DNA of 64,000 bases, from contig JACEUQ010000002.1 of NCBI GenBank assembly GCA_024998815.1, positions 820,501-884,500 of the forward strand, in the 5' to 3' direction. The translations under genes were made by a program, and so were the position numbers. This stretch comes from Opitutus sp. (GTDB lineage Bacteria; Verrucomicrobiota; Verrucomicrobiia; Opitutales; Opitutaceae). The notes under the pieces were generated by a model that saw only the letters and a program-made list of their open reading frames with translations, ran no database searches and was not told the DNA's origin. How positions within the stretch are numbered: position 1 is the first letter of the stretch; each line of letters starts with the position of its first letter. Below, piece by piece: positions 36,238 to 45,396 of this stretch.

Positions 36238-37590
36238 ATGCTTTCACGCCTGCTACCTTCCAACAAGACCGACCCCGAACTGGGGCCGTTGAGACCGGGT
36301 TTGGTGTTTTCATTTTTTAATGCGATGGGGTGGCAGATTGCCATCGGCACCCCGTTGGTGCTTTTCGCGGAGCAACTGGGCGCTGGACCGGAAAAAGTGG
36401 GTCTGGCCGCATCGATGTTTTTTTTGCTCACGCCAGTGCAGATAGTGGCCACCGCGCTGCTGCCACGCTACGGCTACAAAGGGTTGATGCTTGGCGGCTG
36501 GCTCATTCGTTCGCTTCTGCTCCTGGTGCCGATCATGCTCGCGGTGCTGGCGCCAACGATCGGGGTGCGGTCGTGGATGGCTTCGGCTCTGGTCGGCATG
36601 ATCTTCTTTTTCTGTCTATTTCGAGCCATCGGGCTGGCCGCGATGATGCCGTGGTTTTACTCGATCATTCCCCAAGGGGCGCGTGGCCGTTATTTCTCCA
36701 GCGAGTCAATGCTGGCCGGGGTGTCTAGTGTGCTGACGCTGCTGGTGTGCGCGGGTTTGTTCGCGGTGCTGCCGGTTTTCCCGGCACTAGGCGTGCAATA
36801 CGGCATCTCGCTCGCGGGTTCGATTTGGAGCTACTATGCGTTGCGCCGCCTGCCAGACGGGCCGGTGCCCGAGCCGATCAAGCTCGAGACCGTGTTTCGT
36901 ACGTTGCCAGACATCGTGCTGCGAAGAAGCGAGTTTCGACGTTACCTTTGGCTATCGCTGCTTTGCTTTGCGACGACTGCGCCGATTCCCCCCTTCCTAG
37001 CCTATTACCTGAAAACCGTGCGCGAACTTGAACCGAGCTGGATCATGGGGCTCGAGGTCTTTCGCTACGGCGGGGTGATCCTTGCCTCGGTGCTCATCCG
37101 TCGGCGCATTGACGGGATGGGGGCGCGTCCCTTCGTATTGCTATCGTTCGGACTTTATTTTGGCCTCGCCGCTTACTGGATGGTTTTTGTGCGCACCGGT
37201 CTCGGCGGGAGCGTTGGTTTGATTGCGGCTTATATCGCGCTCGGCCTTGGCGGCGCTACTTGGACGGTGGGCAACCTCGCCTACCTGCCGAAGCTCATTC
37301 CGCCGGAGCAACGCACCTTGATGATTTCAGTTTATGGAGCTCTGACTTCGCTGGTGGCCGGGCTCGCGACCCTGGGCTGGGGCTGTGTGTTGCGACCGGC
37401 CGGCGCGGTGGTCGGGCTGGATGCGTGGCGCTTTCAAGTATTCTTCGGCGTGGCGATGGCAGGGGTGGCGTTCATTTCATTCCTATTTGCCCGCCGGCCC
37501 GAACCGAATGTCGAGCCGCCCAAGCCGCCATCTTCGGCAGCGGTCGGGCTGGTCCCAAAACCTGACGTCAGCTTAGCGCCCAGCGCGTAG
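36238..37590 (+). CDS. MFS transporter
   Basis: A 450-aa membrane protein with about 12 hydrophobic segments (for example LVPIMLAVLAPTIGV, ALVGMIFFFCLFRAIGLA, VSSVLTLLVCAGLFAVLPVF, LIAAYIALGLGGATWTVG). The loop IIPQGARGRYFSSESMLAG between helices 4 and 5 is typical of sugar or solute major-facilitator carriers of this group. The ATG at 36238 was chosen because the longer frame upstream overlaps the esterase gene out of frame. It is probably transcribed with the esterase and the ROK/SIS genes. The substrate is unknown, likely a sugar. Confidence 0.85.
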   Translation: MLSRLLPSNKTDPELGPLRPGLVFSFFNAMGWQIAIGTPLVLFAEQLGAGPEKVGLAASMFFLLTPVQIVATALLPRYGYKGLMLGGWLIRSLLLLVPIMLAVLAPTIGVRSWMASALVGMIFFFCLFRAIGLAAMMPWFYSIIPQGARGRYFSSESMLAGVSSVLTLLVCAGLFAVLPVFPALGVQYGISLAGSIWSYYALRRLPDGPVPEPIKLETVFRTLPDIVLRRSEFRRYLWLSLLCFATTAPIPPFLAYYLKTVRELEPSWIMGLEVFRYGGVILASVLIRRRIDGMGARPFVLLSFGLYFGLAAYWMVFVRTGLGGSVGLIAAYIALGLGGATWTVGNLAYLPKLIPPEQRTLMISVYGALTSLVAGLATLGWGCVLRPAGAVVGLDAWRFQVFFGVAMAGVAFISFLFARRPEPNVEPPKPPSSAAVGLVPKPDVSLAPSA

Positions 37591-37615
37591 ATCACCACGA
37601 GCAACCATTCCATGC

Positions 37616-38532
37616 ATGAGCTAACAGCCCTCTGATCTCCTCCTCGGCATCGACCTCGGCGGCACTAAGACCGCCGTCGTGCTCGGCGACGCCGCCGGCC
37701 AGGTCCACGCCCGCGCCCAGTTCCCGACCACCACACCCGACGAAACCCGCCGCCTCATCCGCGAGGCCGCGCTGGGTTTTGGCCGCTAGTTCCACCGCGT
37801 GGGCATCGCGTGCGGCGGGCCGCTCGACCTCGCGCAAGGCCGTCTGCTTGCCCCGCCCAACCTGCCCGGTTGGGAACACGCCCCGCTCGTCGCCTGGTTT
37901 TCCGCCGACTTCGGTAAACCCGTCGCCCTGGTCAACGACGCCAACGCCGGCGCGCTCGCCGAGTGGCGTTGGGGCGCGGGTCAAGGAGCAAGCGACCTCG
38001 TTTTCCTCACCTGCGGCACGGGACTCGGCGCGGGCATCATCGCAGGCGGACGCCTCCTCGCCGGAGCCGGGGGCAACGCGGGCGAGATCGGCCACGTGCG
38101 CCTCACCGAAGACGGCCCGCTCGGTTACGGCAAACGTGGCAGCGTCCAAGGCTGGGCATCAGGCGGCGGCATCGGACGCCAGGCGTGCGCGGCCGGCTGG
38201 CCCGCCGACACTTCGGCCAAGGACGTCGCGCTCGCCGCCGATGCAGGCGACCCACGCGCCATCGCGCTTTTGGAAAAAGCCGGGGGCAAACTCGGCCGCG
38301 CCGTCGCCCTGCTCGTCGATCTCCTCAACCCGCAGGTCGTCGTGCTCGGTTCGCTTTTCGCGCGCGCGCGCGCCGCCACCTCGAACCGGCGCTCCTACGC
38401 GAACTCCATACCGAAGCACTGCCCGAACTTCTCGCCGCCTGCCGCGTCGTCCCCGCCGAACTCGGCGAATCCATCGGCGACCTCCAGGCTCTCGCCGCCG
38501 CGCTCGAGCCGCAAATTCATCAAATCCAATAA
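37616..38532 (+). pseudogene. ROK-family sugar kinase, two stops and a frameshift
   Basis: In one frame it reads a complete ROK kinase: ATP motif LLLGIDLGGTKTAVVLGD, VNDANAGALAEWRWGAG with the catalytic Asp, and FLTCGTGLGAGIIAGGRLL. However, codon 3 is TAA (37622-37624), codon 58 is TAG (37787-37789), and near 38365 the frame shifts inside an alternating CG run. The C-terminus then continues in another frame (HLEPALLRELHTEALPELL) to a TAA at 38530-38532. ROK enzymes phosphorylate glucose, fructose or amino sugars. As it stands no full kinase can be made. The ROK zinc-binding motif is not evident. Confidence 0.85.
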
Positions 38533-38538
38533 ATCGCC

Positions 38539-39171
38539 ATGCCGAACAATTCATCGCACCGTGACCATCTTGCCGAGTTGCTGAATCGTCGCCCCGAACT
38601 CGCCCCGCTTGCCGCTGATATCCGCAATGCCGCCGACTTGTTTCTCGAATGCTTCCGCAACGGTGGCAACGCACTCATCGCCGGCAACGGTGGTAGCGCC
38701 GCCGATGCGGATCATTGGGCGGGCGAACTCATGAAAGGCTTCGAGTCGCGCCGCCCGCTCACGCAGGAGCAGCGCGCGGGTCTGCGCCCCGAGCTTGCCG
38801 ACAAGCTCCAGCAGGCCGTGCCCTGCATCCCGCTCACCGGCTTTCCGGCGCTCCGCACCGCCGTCGCCAACGATATCGACCCGACCCTGGAATTCGCCCA
38901 GCTCGTCATGGCTCTCGGCCGCCCCGGCAGCCTCTTCGTGGGTCTCTCGACCTCCGGCAACGCAGAGAATGTCTGCGCCGCCGCCGAGGTCGCGAGGGCG
39001 AAGGGGCTCAAGGTGCTCGGACTGACCGGTGAGGGCGGCGGGAAACTCGCGCCGCTCTGCGACCTCTGCCTCCGCGTCCCAGCCAGGCGAACGCTGGAGG
39101 TTCAGGAATTCCATCTCCCGATTTACCACACCCTCTGCCTCATCATCGAAAACGAATTCTTTTTAAACTGA
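38539..39171 (+). CDS. SIS-domain protein, phosphoheptose isomerase-like (GmhA-like)
   Basis: A 210-aa sugar isomerase (SIS) protein. Typical motifs are LIAGNGGSAADADHWAGELMKGF (phosphosugar-binding loop, about residues 50-72), SLFVGLSTSGNAENVCAA (second SIS loop with Ser-Thr-Ser) and KVLGLTGEGGGKLAPLCD. The layout matches GmhA, which converts sedoheptulose 7-phosphate to a heptose phosphate, but other phosphosugar isomerases share it. The start is 6 bp after the end of the ROK pseudogene, consistent with a former sugar-kinase/isomerase unit. Confidence 0.85.
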   Translation: MPNNSSHRDHLAELLNRRPELAPLAADIRNAADLFLECFRNGGNALIAGNGGSAADADHWAGELMKGFESRRPLTQEQRAGLRPELADKLQQAVPCIPLTGFPALRTAVANDIDPTLEFAQLVMALGRPGSLFVGLSTSGNAENVCAAAEVARAKGLKVLGLTGEGGGKLAPLCDLCLRVPARRTLEVQEFHLPIYHTLCLIIENEFFLN

Positions 39172-39253
39172 AATGTTAAACCTAAGAGGAAAAACAGTCC
39201 CGACAAGAGCAGTTCGGAAACGCGTTGCTTTTGGCGAGGGATGGCCCTGGTTT

Positions 39254-40578
39254 TCAGCTCCTTTGCAAAAGATCGAACCAGTGGCGGAAGTCGCTGTGAG
39301 ATTCCATCCACCAACGTTCGCTGGGAGGGAACAGCGCACTACTCAGGTCTTGTAAACAGAGGGGGGGAGTGACCGGGCGCGGCTCGATCCAACGGACGAC
39401 TTGCCCTTCTCCGGTCACGAGCGCGAGCCCGCGTGCAACCAAGAGGTCGGCGAGAACTTGAGCGGTCTCCGAACGGGTGACAGGCTCGTCCCCGAAACCA
39501 TCAGCCAAACGATAGTCCAAAGTGACCTGTGAATGCTTTGCCGCCAGACCCAGAACGGTCGCCAGAGACTGGCGGGTGATCGCGCCGTCGCTTTCAGGAG
39601 GTGCTACCGAAAGCCTCTCGGCGCTCTGACTCAGGGCGGCGGTGTCGAGACGAGCACAGGGGTGAAACCAGCCGTTGTCCAGTTCCATAAAACCGCACGC
39701 TGCGGCAAGCTGCGCGGATTTCCACTCTGGACTATCAGTCGCCAGATCCCGCAGCGGGGCGATGGTGAGGGGGCAACCCGAGGAAAGCAGCTCCCACTGC
39801 ACAAGCACCGGCGCAAGGATGCGTGGCGGCACGCCATGGCGGATACCCAGGGCGGCGATGGCACCGGCTGCCTGCCCGGTGAGCATGGCGCAGGGTTGGA
39901 CACGGGTCGCTCCGTTGGCCAGGCGGGACTGCGAGATGTTCTTTTCCGCCGCCAGCAGGCCATCCACTTGCTCGGGAATGAAACAACGGAAAGGTATGGC
40001 GAAGGGACCATAGCCTCGATCGCCATTAAATGCAGGGGCATCGTTTTGCGAATCCAGGTCCGCTTCAAGAACCGAAGGAGTCACTTGCTGGTGCAGATCC
40101 ACCATGTAATCGCCGATGGCAACGACATCCTCGAAGCGCACGGGAGCCCCCGGCCGACGCTCGATTTCCTTTGCGGTCAGCGTGTGCAAGCCGATGATTC
40201 GCCTGCTCTCGCGGACATAGGGTTGCGGAGGGAAATGGTAGAGAATCTCTCGGAAAGGAGCGATCTCGGGATCGTCGAAAATCCACGAGTCCACTTCTGC
40301 CCGGTGATGTGGCGTGTCGAAGCCCTCATCGTCTGCCACGCTCCAATCCGTCTTACCAAGCACCTGCTGCATGAAGTAAAGCAACCGCAGGGTCTTGAGC
40401 TGTGCATTTCTAAGCATGCGTGACCGGGAGACCGGATCCTCAACATCCCCAACATGGACCGCCTCTGCATGGCCACGGTTCATGTGAGTCCGCGTCACCG
40501 GATGCATGGCGAAACGTTCCCGCCACGCGTCAGGATCCCGCGGATCAGCCGCAACGAATGCTTCTGGCGGATCCTTCC
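39254..40578 (-). pseudogene. FAD-dependent oxidoreductase, N-terminus removed at IS630
   Basis: The frame is open from the IS630 border (40578) downward and encodes the C-terminal 440 residues of an FAD-dependent oxidoreductase of the PF12831 type. Markers are SRRIIGLHTLTAKEIERR and the C-terminal FAD-contact region FIPEQVDGLLAAEKNISQ followed by NGATRVQPCAMLTGQAAGA. The last 150 residues resemble an S-layer-homology-like helical tail. The N-terminal Rossmann motif is absent and not found beyond the IS. The first ATG inside the remnant is at 40507, but no complete enzyme can be formed. Confidence 0.8.
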
Positions 40579-40580
40579 TA

Positions 40581-41695
40581 GTGCTTAATTGCGTAGATTA
40601 ATGATAGTATTTCTGAGTTGGCTTCCCTTGACCTCGCGCTTGCGCCACTTGAACGGCTTGGCATTGGGCAGGTAGGCGGCGACGAAAGCGTCAATGGCCT
40701 GACTAAGTTCGGCGACGCTTCTGAAGTTCGCGCCCCGTAGCGCCTTCCTTGTTAGTATGCCGAACCAGATTTCAACTTGATTGAGCCAACTCGCCGAGGT
40801 TGGGGTAAAGTGGAAGTGGACATTGGGGTGCCGAGCGAGCCAAGCGTCGCACTTTTTGTGGGTGCAATAATTATCCAAAATCACGTGGAGTTCTCTCTCG
40901 GGCGGGTGATCCGCCACCACTTGGTCCATGAACAGCAGGAACTCCTCCCGGCGCTTAAGGGTGGTTTTCTGCGTCTTGATCAAGCCCGTGGCCACATCAA
41001 GGGCAGCGAACAAGTTGAGTGTACCGTGGCGCTTGTAGGTGCTTTTGAGTCCCTGGACGATTTTACCATTGTCGGTCTCCACGTAACCGGTGGCGCGCTC
41101 TAGGGCTTGGATGCCAGGCTTTTCATCCACACTTATCACCAATGCCTTTTCCGGTGGGCTCAGGTAGAGCCCGACGATATCGGCTGCCTTGGCTGCGAAC
41201 TGCTTGTCAGTGCTCACGCACCACGAGCGCTGGCGCTGCAGGCAAATGCCCTCCTTGCGCAGCACTCGCCAGACCGCGTGCACCGAGCCGCCGAGCACAC
41301 GGGCCACCGCTGGACCATCCCAGCGCGCCTGCCCCGGAGGGGGTGGCCCTTCCAATAAAGCCAGCACCCGATCTCGAAAGTCCTCACCGTAGGTGCGCTT
41401 CGCGCCCGGCCGTGCCGCATCATCCAGCCCCTTCATGCCAAGCAGCACAAAGCGATCCCTCCACTTTATTACGGTGTTCGGCCTGGTGTTGCAGCGGCGC
41501 GCCACCTCTTGCACCTGCTCGCCACTCACGCACCCAAGGATCATCCGGGCGCGCTCAACTCGCTGCCTCGACTCAATCCGGCTGGTTGCCCGTTTTTCTA
41601 GGGATTGCTGATCCCCCTCGCTACAAGTGATTCGCACGGCTTTTCGTCCCATCTACAAAGCGGATACAATATCACTTATTATTGCAAGTAAGCAC
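40581..41695 (-). mobile_element. IS630-family element, copy 2
   Basis: This 1115-bp element is the inverted copy of 81-1195, with TA on both sides (40579-40580 and 41696-41697) and the same terminal sequences. Its last base, together with the TA and the next G, forms the CTAG in which the neighbouring IS1182 inserted. It truncates the FAD oxidoreductase gene. Confidence 0.92.
40585..41652 (-). CDS. IS630-family transposase, copy 2
   Basis: A 355-aa transposase identical in sequence to that at 124-1191: helix-turn-helix N-terminus, then DDE residues in VISVDEKPG, HVILDNYCTHK and SWLNQVEIWFG. The perfect identity of the two copies points to recent transposition or to gene conversion between them. 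Confidence 0.93.
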   Translation of the reverse strand: MGRKAVRITCSEGDQQSLEKRATSRIESRQRVERARMILGCVSGEQVQEVARRCNTRPNTVIKWRDRFVLLGMKGLDDAARPGAKRTYGEDFRDRVLALLEGPPPPGQARWDGPAVARVLGGSVHAVWRVLRKEGICLQRQRSWCVSTDKQFAAKAADIVGLYLSPPEKALVISVDEKPGIQALERATGYVETDNGKIVQGLKSTYKRHGTLNLFAALDVATGLIKTQKTTLKRREEFLLFMDQVVADHPPERELHVILDNYCTHKKCDAWLARHPNVHFHFTPTSASWLNQVEIWFGILTRKALRGANFRSVAELSQAIDAFVAAYLPNAKPFKWRKREVKGSQLRNTIINLRN

Positions 41696-41698
41696 TAG

Positions 41699-43360
41699 CA
41701 GCCCGTCGGACTGAAAAAAGCGGGTTCGGGCCAAGTCCCCGGCCCGCGCGCCAACTTTGAGTGTGGCGGATAGATTTTGGGGCCTAAAATACTCCTTCGG
41801 GCTGTGGCCCGTTGGATTAGGGCGGTTAATCAATGGCGCGTCCGGATTTTTTTGGTGTTTGAGGGTTGGTTTTCCTGCGTTGGCGAGGTTAGGCCGGCCG
41901 CAGTTTGGCGTTGAGGCGATGAAGACGCTTAAAGTTGTAGGCCAGGCACACCAGCTCCCATTCGAGGGATACTTTTTCCAGTCCGCGCATTAAAAAACGT
42001 CGGAAGCCGAGCGCCTCTTTTATAATACCAAAAATCGGTTCAATGGTTTCTTGCCGTAGTTTATATAACGCTCGTCCGGCGGCCGTAGCGGTGCGGTGGA
42101 TCATGCGTTCGGCGAAGCTCGCCTCGGGGCCCGGTTGCGGCGGGTCTTCGTGCTGTTCGAGTTGGGCGATCGTGCGGCCATGCGGCTCCCGTTTCATCGC
42201 TGCATATACAGTTACGCCCGTTGTGGTTGCGTCCGGTGCGGACTCGGCCTTTGTCACCGCCGCTTCACTCACAAAACCACTGTCAATCAGTACGTTCGCC
42301 ACCTCAATATGTTGCGCGATGGCCGCCAGGTTTGGCTCAAGCTGCTGTTTATCATTGGGCGCATTACAGACCCGCGCACCGACGATCAGGCGCGAGTCGG
42401 TGTCGGCCCCGGCTTGTGCATTATAACACTGCTGGAAGCCGTTGCCCGTTTTCATAATCCGGCTGACTTCATCGGTCAGGTTGACCTGGTCTTTCGTGCC
42501 CGGAGTGGGGTCGGGCTGAACGGGAACTGGGCCACGCGGTTTTTTACCCGTGTCGGCTTCGGACGCGGAGCGTTTTGCCATTTTAGCTTCATACTCAGCT
42601 TGTTCCGCCTGAAACCGCAGATGCGCCCGGGCCTCGATTTCCGCCTTGGCCTTGGCCAACGTCGCCTTGCGCTCCTCGCGCCGCTGGATCTCTGCGGGGA
42701 TCGTCAACCCGTCTTGCAGCGGGATCGCGTCCGCAGCGTCGGCTTTGCGCAACAGTTCAGCGATTTCCAGATCAAGGACTTCCATCGTCTTAACCGCATG
42801 GGCATAACTCACCGCCGAGTGCTTGCTGGCGTTGGCAAGTATTTTGGTGCCATCGACGGCCACCGTGACGTTGCCGATCTTTAACACTCCGCACGCCGCA
42901 GACATCTGAAGTAATTGAGCAAAAGCTTTTTGCACCAATTCCCGGTTCTCCCGGCGGAACGTGCAAATCGTATCGTGGTCGGGGTGCGTGTCGGCACAGA
43001 GCAGGCGCACTGCCACGTTTTCATAGGTCGTGCGCTCAATTTGGCGGCTGGAAAAAACTCCCGTCGCGTAACTGTAAGTCAGTAAACTCAGGAGCATCGA
43101 CGGCGGGTATTGCGCACTGCCGCTCCCACGCTGATTTACGGACACCGAACTGACGTCGATCAAGTCAACCGCATCGATGATAAAATGCACCAAGTGATCC
43201 GGCTTCACCCAATCCCGCAGGTCGGGCGGCAGCAGTAACGGAGTGCGCCGATCAATTATAACGAACTTGGTTGCCATGGAACTACTTAGTTACGCTTTTA
43301 ATTGGTAGTCAATATAATACAAATATTTAATGCGTTTATTTTTCCAAGTCCGACAGGCTC
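41699..43360 (-). mobile_element. IS1182-family element with CTAG target duplication
   Basis: A 1662-bp element. Its ends are imperfect inverted repeats (CAGCCCGTCGGACT at the left; GAGCCTGTCGGACT at the right when reverse complemented). The 4-bp palindrome CTAG is repeated at 41695-41698 and 43361-43364, matching the palindromic CTAG-type targets known for IS1182. The left CTAG uses the last base of IS630 copy 2, so this insertion is the younger of the two. Confidence 0.9.
41889..43277 (-). CDS. IS1182-family transposase
   Basis: A 462-aa transposase. The N-terminal domain has DLRDWVKPDHLVHFIIDAVD and the PPSMLLSLLTYSYATGVFSS DUF772 segment. Catalytic residues are Asp in VTVAVDGTKILAN, Asp in VANVLIDSGFVSE, and Glu in LRQETIEPIFGIIKEALGFR. 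A Lys/Arg/Ala-rich charged stretch (about residues 185-255) lies between. It looks complete, with about 80 bp of noncoding DNA upstream and 190 bp downstream within the element. Confidence 0.92.
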   Translation of the reverse strand: MATKFVIIDRRTPLLLPPDLRDWVKPDHLVHFIIDAVDLIDVSSVSVNQRGSGSAQYPPSMLLSLLTYSYATGVFSSRQIERTTYENVAVRLLCADTHPDHDTICTFRRENRELVQKAFAQLLQMSAACGVLKIGNVTVAVDGTKILANASKHSAVSYAHAVKTMEVLDLEIAELLRKADAADAIPLQDGLTIPAEIQRREERKATLAKAKAEIEARAHLRFQAEQAEYEAKMAKRSASEADTGKKPRGPVPVQPDPTPGTKDQVNLTDEVSRIMKTGNGFQQCYNAQAGADTDSRLIVGARVCNAPNDKQQLEPNLAAIAQHIEVANVLIDSGFVSEAAVTKAESAPDATTTGVTVYAAMKREPHGRTIAQLEQHEDPPQPGPEASFAERMIHRTATAAGRALYKLRQETIEPIFGIIKEALGFRRFLMRGLEKVSLEWELVCLAYNFKRLHRLNAKLRPA

Positions 43361-43409
43361 CTAGGTTAACTCCAGTATTCCCTCCGTGTTTGCCCAATCC
43401 GCCCATTCC

Positions 43410-44423
43410 ATGATGTTCCGTCGGCTCTGTACTCTCACTGCCCTTACCGTTCTAGCCCCACTTGCCGTATTGGCACAACCACTTGACCCACAACTGGCTC
43501 CAGTACATTCCGACAACCTCTCCCAACGCTTCGCCAACGGCGTTGTCGCGGTGGCCGAGGACAAGGTGATCACCGTCGACGACCTGCGCCGCGAAATCGG
43601 CCCGCGCGTGCCGGCCCTGCAGCGCTCCGCTCGCAACGAGAAGGAATTCAACGAAAAGCTAGAATCCCTTCAGGACGAAATCATCCAAGAGATGATCGAC
43701 CGCATCCTCATCGTGAAGGACTTCAAGAAGGACGATAAGCGCAAGGTCCCTGCCAGTTACATTAACAACGCCATCGCCGAGGAGCAGATCCGCCGTTTCG
43801 AGAGCGACCGCACCAAGTTCCTCGCCTACCTGCGCAACTCCGGCATGACCTACCGCGATTACCGCAAGAAGGTCGAAGACGACATGATCTACGACTACAT
43901 GCGCAGCCAGCAGCGCAAGAGCAGCAACGTGGTCAGCCCGGCCCGCGTCGAATCCTTTTACAGCGAAAACAAGGACCGCTTTCAGCAGGAAGATCAGGTT
44001 CACATGCGCCTACTCTCACTGACCCGCCAGGCCGGTGAAACCGACGAATCCCTGCTGGCCCGCGCGCAAAAAATCGTCGACCGCTTCAAGGCCGGCGAGA
44101 AGTTCGAGGACCTGGCCCGCGAACTCAGCCAGGACGCCAAACGCACCAAAGGCGGCGACTGGGGTTGGCAGCCCCGCGCCGACCTCAAGGCCGAGTTCAG
44201 CAAACCCCTCTTTGAGTTAACCAAAGGGCAGGCTACCGACCCGATTCTCGCCCCCGAGGCGGTTTACCTTCTGTACGTGGAAGATCGTAAATTCGCCGGC
44301 TTGCAGCCCCTAGCCGAAGTGCGCGAGCAGATCGAACGCATCCTGGGTAATCAAATTTCACGTGAATCCGAAGCCCGCTGGCTCGAACGCCTGCGCCGCA
44401 ACGCGTACGTTAAAATCTACTGA
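43410..44423 (+). CDS. SurA-like periplasmic chaperone / parvulin peptidyl-prolyl isomerase
   Basis: A 337-aa protein with a signal peptide (MMFRRLCTLTALTVLAPLAVLA). Residues 35-175 match the SurA N-terminal chaperone domain (VVAVAEDKVITVDDLRREIG, LQDEIIQEMIDRILIVKDF). Residues about 195-290 form one parvulin domain (HMRLLSLTRQ, FEDLARELSQDAKRTKGGDW, FELTKGQATDPI). E. coli SurA has two parvulin domains; here there is one. It should assist folding of outer-membrane proteins. The ATG at 43410 gives the best signal peptide; the frame is open further upstream. A strong terminator follows. Confidence 0.85.
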   Translation: MMFRRLCTLTALTVLAPLAVLAQPLDPQLAPVHSDNLSQRFANGVVAVAEDKVITVDDLRREIGPRVPALQRSARNEKEFNEKLESLQDEIIQEMIDRILIVKDFKKDDKRKVPASYINNAIAEEQIRRFESDRTKFLAYLRNSGMTYRDYRKKVEDDMIYDYMRSQQRKSSNVVSPARVESFYSENKDRFQQEDQVHMRLLSLTRQAGETDESLLARAQKIVDRFKAGEKFEDLARELSQDAKRTKGGDWGWQPRADLKAEFSKPLFELTKGQATDPILAPEAVYLLYVEDRKFAGLQPLAEVREQIERILGNQISRESEARWLERLRRNAYVKIY

Positions 44424-44441
44424 GCGGGAATCCGTCAAAAC

Positions 44442-44486
44442 CGCGCCGGTAAGCCGAACACCTCGGCATGCCGGCGCGTTTTTTTT
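44442..44486 (+). terminator. intrinsic terminator of the SurA-like gene
   Basis: CGCGCCGG (44442-44449) pairs perfectly with CCGGCGCG (44471-44478), and eight T residues follow (44479-44486). It lies 19 bp after the stop codon of the chaperone gene, a canonical rho-independent terminator. A smaller inner stem (AAGCCG/CGGC) may also form. Confidence 0.92.
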
Positions 44487-44658
44487 GCGATTCCAAAGGG
44501 CTTGGGCCGGAGCGGAGGGAGTCCGGGTGCGTGCGCTGATCGAGTTCGACGGTCGCCACTAGCCGCAGGGATTTGAGGGCGGAACCGACTTGGGTTTCGG
44601 TGGCGTTGAGGGCTGCCACGACTGTGGCTTAGTTCGATGGAGCCTCATAAAGGTGCCC

Positions 44659-45396
44659 TCAAAGACCGAGCCGTTCGCGGAAAACCTGTGCCTGTCGCCG
44701 CGAGAACTCCACCTCGCTGCCGCCGCGAAGAGAGGCTTTCAGCCCGCCGCTGAACCAGGGTTCGATCTTGTCCACGAAGGTGCGGTTGATGAGTTGCCCT
44801 CGATTGGCGCGCACGAAGAGCGAGGCGGGCAGGCGCTCTTCCATCGAACCGAGCGTGCGGTAGAGCAAGGCGCGCTGGTCGCGGAAATGGAGACGCGTGT
44901 GGTTACCCTCAGCTTCGAGCAGGCTGATTTCGCGCACGGGGATGAACCAGCAGCGGTCGCCGTCGCGCACGAATACTTGGTCATCTTCGCGCAGCGGAGC
45001 ACCGGGCGGTTCGGTCTCCGTGTCCGTCGGCGCGGGCGTGGCGGCGACGCGGGTGCGCACTCGCTCAAGCGCGGCGGAGAGACGCGCGGGGTTGACCGGT
45101 TTCATGAGGTAGGCGAGTGCGTTGACCTCGAAGGCGCGCAGGGCGAATTCGTTATAGGCAGTCACAAAGACGATGTGCGGATGCGGTCCGGGCAGGGCGT
45201 CGAGCAGGTCGAAGCCGGTGCGGCCGGGCATCTCGATGTCAAGGAAGAGCAGGTCGGGCGCGAGCTTGGGGATGAGCTTGAGCGCCTCGGTGGCGTTGGC
45301 GGCTTCGCCCGCGATTTCGATGTCGGGAAATGCTGCGAGCAGGGTGCGCAATTCGGCGCGGGCGAGGCGTTCGTCGTCGATGAGCAGGGCTTTCAT
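44659..45396 (-). CDS. LytTR-family response regulator
   Basis: A 245-aa regulator. The receiver domain has MKALLIDDERLARAEL with the acidic pair, the phospho-acceptor Asp in DLLFLDIEMPGRTG (about residue 54), VTAYNEFAL with the conserved Thr, and Lys in LAYLMKPVN. The C-terminal LytTR DNA-binding domain spans about residues 145-245 (FIPVREISLLEAEGNHTRLH, then FVRANRGQLINRTFVDKIEP). Its start overlaps the stop of the kinase gene (45393-45396), so the two form a two-component pair at the end of an export operon. Confidence 0.93.
   Translation of the reverse strand: MKALLIDDERLARAELRTLLAAFPDIEIAGEAANATEALKLIPKLAPDLLFLDIEMPGRTGFDLLDALPGPHPHIVFVTAYNEFALRAFEVNALAYLMKPVNPARLSAALERVRTRVAATPAPTDTETEPPGAPLREDDQVFVRDGDRCWFIPVREISLLEAEGNHTRLHFRDQRALLYRTLGSMEERLPASLFVRANRGQLINRTFVDKIEPWFSGGLKASLRGGSEVEFSRRQAQVFRERLGL

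Noticed and set aside
35944-37590. 548-aa start for the MFS transporter
   Set aside because: The extra 98 codons overlap the esterase gene and ROK remnant in another frame and look unlike protein; the ATG at 36238 gives a normal 450-aa carrier.
44410-44619. 69-aa minus-strand ORF after the LytTR gene
   Set aside because: Part of it reads protein-like, but it runs through the terminator of the opposite gene and has no recognisable family; too weak to call.
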